Source of the DNA: Piezodorus guildinii
Taxonomy: Eukaryota; Arthropoda; Insecta; Hemiptera; Pentatomidae
Length of the DNA stretch: 64,000 nucleotides
Direction of reading: 5' to 3'
Assembly (NCBI GenBank): GCA_023052935.1
Contig: CM041294.1
Coordinates: 39,579,236 to 39,643,235 of the forward strand
Shown in pieces: positions 1-12,700 of the stretch; within the stretch, counting starts at the first letter, position 1, and every line of letters starts with the position of its first letter. Both the position numbers and the translations under genes were made by a program. The notes beneath the pieces were generated by a model. The model saw nothing but the letters and a program-made list of their open reading frames with translations. It searched no databases and was not told the origin of the DNA.

Positions 1-514
1 AAATTATAATTTAATAGTGTTCTTTTTTTTTAGTATTAGAAAACCAAATAATTCTATTAGTTTAATGAGAGCGGAGATATATTTAGATGTTTTCTATTTT
101 ACTCCAACCCAAATATACAAGTTCTGTGAAAGTTGTGACTTTTATGTACATAATTTAAAAATATTTTAAATAATTACCCATCGTTTAATAATTTGCAGTT
201 TAGGGAGTATATTGAATTTTATTTATTTATTACAAAACAAAAAAATTTGACATAAAATTTAATTTGCCATCTGCATTTCTTTTGCAATAAGCAAATTTGT
301 GGACTGCTGAAGCAGCGGCTCATCATAGCAGAGTTCGTTAAGTGATCAGCATATCTCTTGGCCACCGCCATAATTCCAATAAAGTTGGAAATTCATTCGG
401 AAAAAAATAAAATTTTATTGTTAGAAATAAGTATTTCTAGTGAATATGTTAATTATCGCAATCATTTATCTTGACCTGAAAGTCACCCTTACTACCTCTT
501 TGGATGTGTTGATT
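1..514. other. AT-rich flank upstream of RBM22
   Basis: No gene could be supported here. On the minus strand, a stretch at about 216-245 carries overlapping AATAAA signals, and positions 259-380 can be read as a short C-terminal-looking peptide in more than one frame. This may be the 3' end of a minus-strand neighbour lying outside the window, but the frames conflict and no clear splice acceptor was found. Confidence 0.3.
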
Positions 515-605
515 TCAGTTAGATGATATCTTCGTTTCACAAAATTGGTGTTTAGAAGGTTGGATTGTACGGAATAGCACATTCGTTGTCAATAAATTTA
601 ATTCA
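506..605 (+). promoter_or_regulatory. Candidate RBM22 start site and 5' UTR
   Basis: TCAGTT at 515-520 fits the arthropod initiator consensus. It lies about 90 bases before the first RBM22 ATG, so a transcript beginning there would have a short 5' UTR of normal insect length. No TATA box is evident at the usual distance. The assignment rests only on the motif and its spacing. Confidence 0.35.
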
Positions 606-659
606 ATGGCTACATCAAAGGGCACCAATACATATAACAGGCAGAACTGGGAAGACTCA
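606..659 (+). CDS. RBM22: RBM22 coding exon 1
   Basis: Eighteen codons beginning [18 protein letters not shown], followed by donor GTAAGT at 660. The NRQNWED block is the family's conserved N-terminus and decides the start codon. Confidence 0.9.
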
Positions 660-3246
660 GTAAGTTTGATTTTATATTTCGGGAATTTTAACCTTTTGCT
701 CAATATGCTTAATGTTGTTTAATAATTTTGAGTTTTTAGGGTATATTTTGATTTTGTTAACTTCATTCATAATTTGATTGTTTTTGAATTGTGAAATTGA
801 TATATTTTTTTTTTTTTTATAGGAATTTCCTATTCTTTGTCAGACATGTCTGGGGGACAATCCTTACATTAGAATGGTAAGTTGTCATATTTATAAAATT
901 ATATAATAATCTTAAGCATTATTTTAAGCTCAAAACGAAGGATTTGGCTCTGAAACAAGCTTTGTTTGTATAAAATAAAACAGTTTCTTTTGCTAAAGCA
1001 TAGTAATTGGTGGTATACTAGGTAGATTGTTGCAAATAGTCTACTTTTTCAACTGTGAGTGATATATTATTAATCACTATTAAATCTCTGCTATGTTAAA
1101 TATTTTCAATTGGTGTGTAGGCTGATATTTCAATATATTATGGTGTTTATTATTTCATTTTATGAGATCATTTGTCTTGGCAATTAGTGGTACTAGTTCA
1201 ACTTATGTCTGTTCACCGTCTACATCCATGTTATGTTTTGGTTGTACTTCAAAGGACTGCCTAGTATTATTACTATGCTTATCCCATACTAGTAAGTTGG
1301 CTTCATTCCTAATAAACATAACAAAGATTGTCCACCACTTAAGCTGTGGAGTTAAATCTCTATCTGTTTGTATGTTGCAAATATTTTATTAAAGATGGTA
1401 TCATTATAATAATGGGATGTAGCTCAGCCAGTATGGTACTGTGCTACTTATCATACCATTTCAGTTCTTTGGACAATCTCATTTTGTCATTTGAACAAGC
1501 TAATGATATTAGTAATAGTTTATATCCTCCAAACACTGGAAGGCGAAGTTACAAAAACCCAGACAGCATACAACTTACAGTAATATTTTGTCTTTTAGAT
1601 ATTGGTAAAGATCTCTTAATTGTTCCAATGGGAAATGAACTTGTTCTGGAGCTTTATTTAATGATAATGGACTGAAGCATACCCTAATATATTTATATTT
1701 TTCTAATGGCAGACCATTCAGGCTAATTAGTCAACTTTAAAGAAGAGCAAATGTTCTTTAGCTACAGAGCCCTGATGCTTTTATTGTTTTTATTTTTTAA
1801 TAACCTGGTATAAATGAATGAATGAAAATAGCTTTTTGTTCCCTAAATATAAAGATCATTGAATATAAAATGTCCAGTTTGTCTGGCATCATTGAGATAG
1901 ATAGTTATATATAAAAAAAAAAAAAAAAAAAAAAAACCTGTACGAGCCCTTTCACACATACACGGCTGCCATCCAAACAGTTTATAATCCTAGGCTTATC
2001 AGCCGGCCAAATGGTCGTTGAGGTAGGGACATAGTTGGAGCTTTAACACATACACGGCTGCCGTTAGGACGGTTTATAATCCTCTTTATAGCCGTGTAGC
2101 GACCGGATAGAAAAAACAGCCGTGTAGGAGCCGTTTATACGGTTGTTGAGGTAGGAACATAGTTGGCGCTTTCACACATGCTGCCGTAAAAAGGCTTATT
2201 TGCCGTGAAGCTGCCGTGTAGCAGCCGTGCTATTACCACTGAAACCACACGACGCCGTGTAATTTATTTTGAATAATAATTAAATTTTGTTTCAAAACAG
2301 ACCAATTAATATCATTGTACTAGCATAAATTAATTAATTACGTAAATAAATGTTGAATAACTTAATTTTTTTAATATTAATTTAATAACATTTCTTTCTA
2401 GTATTCAAAACTATGATTTAAATAATTATTTCGCCACAAATCTATAACTAAGAAATATTATTTAATTAATAACTTACTAAAATGGTAGCTTTTAATTTAA
2501 AATTTTTTTAACGAGTAATTGCAATTAATTATAATAATAACAAAAAGAAATTATCATTTTTAAATTCTTATAAAAAACAATGCATTTCAACTTTATATTT
2601 TCACTCTTATATATTATAATCTAAGTAGTATTTTTATTGAATTAAAAAAATTTAATAGATGTTTACAAATAAAAGAAGGATAGATGAAAACCTACTTAAA
2701 GGAAAATTGTACATAAAAGAAAATTCTATAAATGAATTAATTAATATATGCAATGCTATTTATATTTAATAATCATAAAACTTGGTTATTTATTATTTGC
2801 TAAATTCAGTGAGGTAAACTTTTACTTATGGTTGGAAATTTATTATCCCTTTTTATAAATAATTCAAATATGTTAAGACTTCATATTCTTTGATTGCTGA
2901 AAACTGTGGGATTATTTTCAACGCAGGGAAATATTCCTTCTTTAGTTAACAACAAATTGTTTTATAGTTTATATTTATCCATTTTTTTTATCACTAAGAT
3001 TGAGAAAAAGATAATTACTTAAATATAATTAAAAGTGTCAAGAGCTTTTGTTGTGTAAATATGTAGGAACCTTAAATACATAACTGCCGTTTATTTTCGC
3101 TGTTGTTACTATTTGTTTTAGAGCTACTATATCAATGCAATCGTTATTCAAGACTATTATTTAAATTATAAGATTATTATATTTTAAAGTTAGTAGAATT
3201 ATCTATTATAATTATATAATATATAATAATATATATATATTATTAT

Positions 3247-3290
<44 letters not shown>

Positions 3291-5927
3291 ATATTTATAT
3301 AATATATATAATATATATATATATATATATTATTATATAATATATATTATATCCAAACTGTTTGAATATTTAAAGATTGTAGGGTACTACAACAGAGTAT
3401 AATCTAATATGATGACGCCAATGACCCCGTTGGGTAGAGGCAGATAACAAAAAAAAAAAAATATACTAACTTTAAAATATTTTATGTTTCAAACTACTAA
3501 TATATTTATGTTATAAGTATATATTTCAAATTAATACACGAATATTCAAAGAAATTTTGATCATTACAATAAAAAGAATTACTAAATACAATTCGTTATA
3601 TATTCATTACAAACAAAAGTGAATATTAAACCGCATAAGGTTATTACTATTAAATATTCAAAATACACAATACTAATCCAACATTACTATTGTATTTGAT
3701 AATGAAACAACAATGTATTATTGTTTATCATCTCTTACATTTGTCATGAGTCAGTTCTTAATCCATAATGGAAATTGATACAGAGTATAATAATCCCTAT
3801 TCTCCATTATCTCTGAATTAATTAAGGGTGTACCCAATATAACCTTTTATTTTTTGGTCTCTTAATTTTCTTGATAAGCAAACAGGCCGCTGCGAGTTGT
3901 TCGTTCTCCATTATTTAACTGAAAATTGAAAGATAAAACAACTGAAAGAAGAAAAATAAGATAAACCGCGTAGCTGCCGTATAGAGCCGTGTAACGAGAC
4001 CGGGACATTAGCCGTGCAGCTGCCGTGTACGGCACATTTCCCTATCTCGGCAACTATAAGTGGACGGCAGCCATGTACGTGTGAAAAGGGGGGATTAACG
4101 AACGGCACGGCAGATAAGCCTTTTTACGGCAGCCGTGTATGTGTGAAAATCTCCCATAGATAGTTATATAGCCAGCTAATAACTATTTTTTTTTTAAACC
4201 TGTACCTCTGCAACCCATGAAGGGTCTTGGGTGCAATACTTATAAAGGTTAGTTCTCTTTTTTCACCATTGGCCATGTAAGGCAGTGATTAAGCATAGAT
4301 CTCACTCAACCAACTGGGTTTTTCCCTAATCTTTGGGTACCCACTATATAGAGGCTGGATATGCCCCAGATGGGTCTCCACACCCCAGGGTCGCTCCACT
4401 TCTCAAAGTATTACAGTGACAATTTACTCATTATCCTGATCTATACTGATTATTGTTTTGCTTTTCTATAATTTTATTCAAGTTATATTATGGTATTCAT
4501 TTAATACCATTAAAATTGTTATTATTAAGTTAAGCTTAATTTTTATTTTTTCTAATTGATCAATTAACGATTACTTTATTTTTATAATTGATCAATTCAT
4601 TTTTCTAATTGATCATTTAATTTTGCTAATTGATTAGTTAGTTTTCTAATTGGTTAATTATATTTTGTAATTAATTTTTTTTTTTTTTCTAGTCGAAAGA
4701 AAGGTATGGGAAGGAGTGTAAAATCTGTTCACGTCCTTTTACTGTGTTCCGCTGGTGTCCAGGTGCTCGTATGAGGTATAAGAAAACTGAAGTTTGTCAA
4801 ACCTGCAGTCGTATGAAAAATGTATGCCAGACTTGTCTCCTTGACTTGGAGTATGGACTTCCTATACAAGTTCGTGATGCTGCATTGAAAATTAAAGATG
4901 ATTTACCAAGATCCGAAGTTAATAAGGAATACTATATACAAAATATTGATGCTGAGGTATGTTATATATTTTTTTTTCACAAAAAAAAAGTTCATTTATG
5001 TTATGTCTTATTTCTTAAAACTTAATTGGTTGTGTTAATGAAAAGTTCTAATTATTTAAAAAAAATGCAGAATATCTAGTTATTTAATGTAATAAGGTTT
5101 TAATTGAAATTAGCTCCTATGCTGATCTAATCGCCATGGGTAATCTTCTAAAGAACTGTCTGGATAAAAATCTATAAGTCTGTTTCCATTGTTTCACTAA
5201 AGACTATTGTCACTATGACAAGACCATGAGACCTGGCATTGTTAAGTCAAGAAGTAGTCCTTTCATACCAGAAATGGTGGAAGAAGTAAAAAGAAGAATA
5301 AGAAGAGACATCAAATTTTTCAAGGGAGATTATTGGCCTGTTTTTAAACATCCTAAGATTTTCCAAAAATGTTACCTGTTCTTTTGAAGATACGCAAAAA
5401 ATAACTGGGGATGCAGTTGTTAGGTATAATATTGTGTTCCATAATTTAAAAAAACTTTAGTTACTCAAATTATTGGTGCTAAACAACGTTATAGAATGAT
5501 TTTATTTTTGTTACTAGGTTTAGATTAAAACTAGATTATATCATGATAACATGATTTTGGTTTCTGCTAACTCCTTTTAAACCACAAGACGGATTTTGAT
5601 ATGGTTTTAACCACCATTTAGGGAGCGGCATGGTCTAGTGGATAGAGCACTAGTCTGCTGTGCTCCGGGTCCTGGGTTCGAATCCCGGCTGTGGCAGAAA
5701 TATTATTTATCCTGTTAATTCAGTCGGGGGGCGACCCTAGGGTATGGAGACCCTCCTGGGGCAGATCCAGCCTCTATAAAGTGGGTACCCAAATTAATTG
5801 GGGAAAAACCTGGCGGCTGAGCATGATTAAGGCCTAATCACCTCATTGCACTGCCGTTGGCCTAGAAACAGTACGAATCTCTATATGTACTGAGCCCAAG
5901 ACCCTTCATGGGTTGTAGTGGTACAGG

Positions 5928-5958
<31 letters not shown>

Positions 5959-8900
5959 CATTTAGGGCGTTATTTTCTAAAGGTTTATAAGTAAGATACT
6001 TTGAAATTTAGCTTTTCTTTAAACAGGAAAAATAAATTATCTGTAACCTAGTCATCAAAAAAGTATCCTGAAATATAAGTAGTAACATAGACTTTTAATA
6101 TGCAATTGGAAAGTGAAAGCTTTTAGAAAAGTGTATATGCAGTAAAATAAATCGTACAAGTTAATATAAAGTTGTAAGCGCATAAACCTATGAACATATG
6201 TTATTGGTAAAATGGGAGATTATAATAGTTGGATGTACAGGATCGTGTAAGTTGTTTATTTCCATTTAATATGCAAGATTTTAGAAATAATATTACGTAC
6301 CGAATCATAACTAAGTTGTTAACATAAATGTTAAGTTGTTATTAATCTATAAACTAACATTGCTATTTATTATTTCAAATTGAATACTATTTCATGAAAA
6401 TGGATGTTCCACTGTAAACTAAATGGGATTTCTATGGAAACTTAATTTGACTTTTAAAATGTAATTTAAATTTTTCCCGTCCTTCGGATGGGACATTAAA
6501 AGGGAGTCCCGACCCTGTCGTTAACGATGACGTCGTTAACGATCTCTATTTTAATAAAACCTGGATAGGCATAATTTAGGACTTCCTCTGTAGCATCGTC
6601 TGATTAGCTATAGCAGCATAAAGAGATCCAACTACTGACCAGGTTTTATTGTGTGGAAATCCCTCCCTTTCTGCTGGTAAGATATTCCAGACCTGACCAG
6701 AACCACTTCACCAATTTAGAAGTTTCATTTTCCTAGGATCTGGTTTGGTTTTCCATCGATGAACTAAGCCAAGCCCCTTTATTAAGGGTATGGCCATGAA
6801 TTGTCAAGCTCCCTTTTTGGTTTTCCAGGGGTGATTCACTCGTCTAAACACTTTTAATATAATTTAAGGAAATTCTCTTTAAGAGCTGGGAAAGAGGGTG
6901 GAAAAAAGACAATTCAAGATGTCAGATTTAGAACATTGAAAAAAAAAAAAAAAAAAAATATATGGACCACCAGCATGAAAAAATCAGGAAGAAAATAAAT
7001 AATACTATCAAGTATAAGTATACATTATCATTTGTCCTATTCACTGTGCTATAGCACAAACAGAACTAATGCCAAAGCTAAACCAAACACAACTGTTTCG
7101 AAGACTGGACTTTGATCTTTCCTATTGTAAGATCAGGCAAACAGAACAGGAGATGTTTGAAAACAATTCGCACTACTAACAAGAACTGAATGAATTTATG
7201 TTCCGATTAGCCACAGCAGCATAAAGGAACGTTAAATAAATAAGCAATAACAATAATAATGAATTTATGTACTCCCATCAATAAAACAAAATTAATTTGT
7301 ATTGTTTTATGTTAAATATTTATTTTTATGATTTCAGATAAATAAGCTAGAAAAAACGGTTCCACCTGGCCAGCTTGGTAAAAGTCAAGCTGCTAGTGAT
7401 ATTCTGTTAAAGCTTGCTAGAACAACACCTTATTACAAGAGGAACAGACCCCACATTTGTTCATTTTGGGTGAAGGGAGAGTGTCATCGAGGTGAGGAAT
7501 GTCCTTACAGGCATGAAACCCCTACGGATCCTGATGATCCCTTGGCTGACCAGAATATCAAAGACAGGTATGTACCATTCTGATCAAGATTTGGCTTATT
7601 TTTTTGGATTTAGTTTTGTGACCATTTAAATATCTTACAAATAAAAACTAACTAATATATAACTACTCTTTTTTTTATGAGTTAAGTGTATATTAAACTA
7701 GCTGTTGTTTGCGACTTCGTCTGCGTCAATCTCCGTTATTATGATCGCTATTAAAAGAATATATTGGGTTGTCCGGAAAGTTGGTAGAGATATTGGACAA
7801 AATTAAATTTGATGAACAGCTTAAAATTTATTCATTTAATCTACAAAATAGTTACCACCGTTAGCGATTGCCCTTTCACAACGGCTTGGAAGGTCCATTA
7901 TCCCTTTTTTCTAAAAATCACTGTCCTTACTCCTGAAGAACAATAAAAAGTCCGTTTTGACGTCATCTTCTAAAGTGTAGGATTTCCCTAGTAGAAAATT
8001 TTCGAGTGAACGGAAAAGATGGAAATCCAAAGGAGCAATGTCAGAATAGTACAGTGGGTAAAACCTCCCATCTGAAGCTTAACAACTTTGGCCGAGTCCT
8101 TAAAAACACATGGGGCCTAGCGTTGTCTTGGTGGATTAGCACTCCTTTCCAATTTGCCATCTCTGGCCGTTTCTCTTCAATTGCTGCCTTCAAATGATCT
8201 AATTGAGCGCAGTAAAAGTCCGTATTTATAGTTTCGTTTTGTGGAAGGAGCTCAAAATGTATGGGTCCCTCTTAATTCCACCAAATTCTAAGTATTATCT
8301 TTCTTGGATGCAAGCCTTTGGTGTAGCGAGCGGCGTCGTTCCTAGCAACCCCCAAGATTTTTTTCGGCTGGTGTTGATGTAGAGAATACATTTTTCATCA
8401 CCAGTAATAACTCGTTTCAAAAAGATCCTCCACATTTTTTTTTTCAGCAACCAATCACAACATGAAATCCTTTTAATTAGATTCCTTTCACTGAGCTCGT
8501 GGGGAACCCAAATGTCGTAACGGCAGACGTACCCGGCCTTCTTTAGATAATCAAAAACGGTCGATTTGCAGGATCTTAACTCCGCAGCTATCTCACGGAC
8601 ATTAATTCGTGGATTGTTTTTGATGACTGTCATATTCTCGATGTCAAGAGTTGAACTCTGGCCAGCCCGTGGTTGGTTATTCCAAATTGAAATCTCCTGA
8701 TCTAAACCGCGAAAACCACTTCTGAACCTTGCTATCAGCGATAGAATCGCTGTCATACACGAATCTTTCTTGCAGTTTGGGATGCTTTTATACCTTTTTT
8801 AATAATGAACAGCATAATATGCTGAAAATGAACCGAACCGTCGCTCATGTTGGTTTGCAATAAACTACACTACTGAGCCTTGATAAAGACGAATTTAGTC

Positions 8901-9687
8901 TGTAAACATAGCTAATTCCATGAGGATTAAAGGCATATAAATAAGCATTACTTTTGTGATTCATTTTTAGTGGACAAAATAAAAAGTAAATTTTATTTTA
9001 AAAATCTCTACGAACTTTTCAGACAACCCAATATTTTAAAGTACTTCTGCGTAAATGATATTTTAGGTTTTATTTTCTTGTGGCAGAATATGTAAATGAT
9101 TTTATCCGCAACCCGATCTTGACGTAAATCGATTCCTACGTGTTTAAATATTTGCCCATGTGATTTATTAATTGTTTCAGCAAAAGATAACTTAACGGGA
9201 AATAGAATTATTTTAAAATTAAAAGGTAAATCATTTGGAATCATTGGGATGCGAGGTTAATTTCTCTCATTTTTTCCTAGATTTTTAACTAATTCTCCGC
9301 TCCTATTGGTTGTAGCGTGATGTTATATAGCCTATAACCTTCCTCGATAAATGGACTATCCAACACAAAAAGAATTTTTCAATTTGAACCAGTAGTTTCT
9401 GAGATTAACGCGTTCAAACAAACGAACTCTCCAGCTCTATAATATTAGTATAGATTAGCAACAATTTGTTAGGGAAGATGTTTAGTTATCTAGTTATCAG
9501 ATAAACATGAGGAAAGTGAATGGTATCATGAACGGAATGCTTTTAAAACACAATTCCAACATCTATGCTAATTTTCAGATCTATATACTATTTTATCTCA
9601 GGAAACTAACATTTTCCACCAAAGTTTTTCTTTTTGAATAATAATTATAATTTTCTTTTTTAACTTACACTTCAGTGAGTACTTTTA

Positions 9688-9767
<80 letters not shown>

Positions 9768-12700
9768 AAAATGATTCAGAATAAATTCAGTTTATAGTTT
9801 TTCCTGAATACATTGTAATTTTTTATGATGAGCTCTTCTAAAAATTCCAATTCAATCTGATACCTTCTGAATCTTGAAATTAGAATTGAATTGCCATAGT
9901 TACTATTTTATAATAAATTACTGACCATCTTTATTTAAAATTAAAGCACGATTCTTGGTTTCTGCGAACTCCTTATAAACCACTAGACAGATTTTTTATG
10001 GTTTTTACTATAATTTAGGGCAGGGAACCAGTGGTGGTCTGAAGACTGTCCGGGGAAATAATTTTAAATTACATTAAAATATTTGTGAAGCCTCGGCTTT
10101 AGATCTTCATACAAGCTCAATACAGACAATGTCAATGATCTAAGAGATAAAATTTCTAGTTATCATAGATAAATGGCTGATTTTGGCAAAATCACAACCT
10201 TAGAATTGGTCATTTTAATATTTCAAAAATTATGGTCTTAAAAGACAGATGCAACTTCCCATAAGATAATGAAGCGAATATTTGATTTCTTTATTATTAT
10301 TTGATTAAATACCTATCTTATATTAGTTTTTAGTTTGATGTTTCGACGATTGAAGTAAAATCCTGGAGCCTGGTTCATTTTTCTCCTTTTCTATTTCCCC
10401 TGCTTGGCCATTTCTGGTATATATGTTATTGGTAGCACTGGTATTTAGCATGATACAGCATGGCTCACTAAAAATCTTAATATATCCACATCTAATATTT
10501 ATGATTTAGATTGTTAGAATTTGGGGCCTCCTTGACATTGAAATGATTGGATTAAGAGGTCGTTGAAAATTTTTTGTTGGGAGTCACTGATTTAGGACAT
10601 TCTTTCCTGAAGGTTTATAAATAAAATACATTAGGATTGTGTAACCAAGTTCGTCAACAAATAATTCCTGAGATACGAGTAGTATATACTGTTGAAAAGC
10701 ACAAGATTTGAGGGAAGTTAATATGCAATAAGAGAAATCATACAAGTTAATATAAAGTTTTTGTAACCATAAACATATTTATTTGTGTAGAGAGAGGTTA
10801 TATAGTTAAATGTTGCCACCATCTTATAGTATCATCCTACAAGTTATATTCTTTCATCCAGTTCTTAAGATTTTATAAACAATATTACGTGCCAGATTGT
10901 AACTAAGTTGTTAAAATAATTAGTAAGTTGTTATAAATCTATAAACTAACATTGTTATTAATTATTTCATCTTTTAAATTATTTCATGAAAACAAATCTT
11001 TCACTGTAATATAAATGCGATTCCCATGGAAACTAAAATTAAACCTTTAAAATGTATTGTAAATAGTTTATTTGAAGTATAAATTAAAACCTAATAGTAT
11101 AGGAATCTTTGTTATTTCTATAGTTTTTGAAAATATACACTGCAAACAAGTTTTCTTTATATGGGAGAATTAAATTTTCTGTCATCTATGCTTTACTTTT
11201 AAATCACAAACAAATAAACTGAACCAATTTTTGATTTTTGTTTTTCATTTCTGCCGATGGTTAAACATAATAATGAATAAAAGTTATTATTATAAAATAA
11301 ACATATTTTCTTGTTAATTGCACTTTTTGTTACGATGAAGTAAAACTCCCAAAGCGATAAACTCTAAATCTGTCAGATAGAGATTTTTTTAACATAATGT
11401 CATCTCATTCAAATGGCCCCCGCGCGAAACAGGGGTGGGTCCACTAGTAAGAAATAAATAGATAATCAAGAAGTTTGATATAATTTTAGATTATATTATA
11501 ATTCTGTCTCTATCTTATTATTAACTTAAAACTGTCATAAAAGGATGCAATTTCTTAGCCAGTGGAATTCCTTTATCCTACAGTTATTAGCCCACTGTCC
11601 CCGAGTCAGCGGAGGGGCTGTCTCCTCAGAGCCTTCTGACCAGCACGTAGCTAGTTGTCAGACTCTAACCTACCTTATCAGTCCACCGCCTTGGTATGGG
11701 AAGTAACCTAAAAACCCTTGCCTACGCTTCCACTTCTTCACGTTTACACTAGTATTTATGACCCTTAAAATAATTAAAACAAAATGGGTTGAACATGTTG
11801 TAATCAAGATATGATATTTTGTTGTATGTTTACTTTTGAATAATGAATAGAAAGTGAATAGTTACAGAGTTAAATTTATCTAATGTTTATTTGTTATTTT
11901 AGGTACTATGGGGTGAATGATCCTGTAGCTCATAAACTAATGCGGAGAGCTTCTGCTATGCCAAAATTGGAACCTCCTGAAGACAAGAGCATTACCACAT
12001 TGTATGTGGGTAATTTAAGTGATAAAATTGGTGAAAAGGAATTGAGGTACTATTATTACATTTTTATATATACTGAAATTAATAATAATAATTGTATTAA
12101 TTTTTGTTACTATAATTTAACATTAATTCCTTAATTGCTGAGTTGTATATTTTAGTTTATTCAGTACAAAATTGTTAGTATTTCCTTTGGTAATATATAA
12201 TATATGTTTTTAGGGACCACTTTTATCAGTATGGAGAAATCAGATCTATTACAATGGTACCAAGGCAAATGTGTGCATTCATCCAGTATGTGAACCGACA
12301 TCCTGCAGAAATGGCTGCAGAAAAAACATTCAACAAACTGATTATGGGTGGGCGTAGACTAAATATCAAGTGGGGTAAATCACAAGGTCGCCAAGGACCG
12401 AGTGGTGAACAGACCTATGATCCTGTCCCAGGTCTTCCAGGTCCTCTTCCGCCTCCTCCTGTGGAACTGCGGGATAATTTCTTTAATCTCAGTGGGACTA
12501 CTCCATCAGCTTCTACTAGTGCTGGGGATATGGCTGGTACATCTATTTTACAACCACCTCCAATGTTCATGCCAGTAAGAGCACCAACTGCGGCTGCAGC
12601 AGTTCTGAGGCCTACGATTGCGCCTCCTCCTTTCTTCTTTCCTCCTCAAATGCGAATGCCAATGTTCCCTCCACAGCCACCACCCCTTTGTCCTCCTGGT

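Larger units (their letters stand above)
7698..9454 (-). mobile_element. Helitron with a remnant helicase, split by a mariner
   Basis: On the minus strand the element opens with TCTATACTAATATTATA at 9454 and ends in CAGCTAG at 7698, preceded by a GC-rich hairpin-like segment (GCAGACGAAGTCGC): the TC...CTAG ends of a Helitron. It shares this design with copies at 33401-34467 and 36851-38095. The reading at 9032-9244 (minus) keeps [14 protein letters not shown] and VGIDLRQD, which resemble the C-terminal motifs of the Helitron Rep-helicase. The mariner at 7764-9031 lies inside. The element is a degenerate non-autonomous copy in RBM22 intron 4. Confidence 0.8.

Noticed and set aside
259..380. 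Last exon of a minus-strand gene
   Set aside because: One frame gives a C-terminal-looking peptide before overlapping AATAAA signals, but it meets a stop upstream and no convincing splice acceptor rescues it.
1346..1675. Small protein gene in RBM22 intron 2
   Set aside because: Low-complexity reading in AT-rich intron, no domain, overlapped by another open frame.
5624..5700. A functional tRNA gene
   Set aside because: A and B boxes are present, but the sequence runs into a SINE body with a homopolymer tail and target duplication; the cloverleaf pairing is also imperfect.
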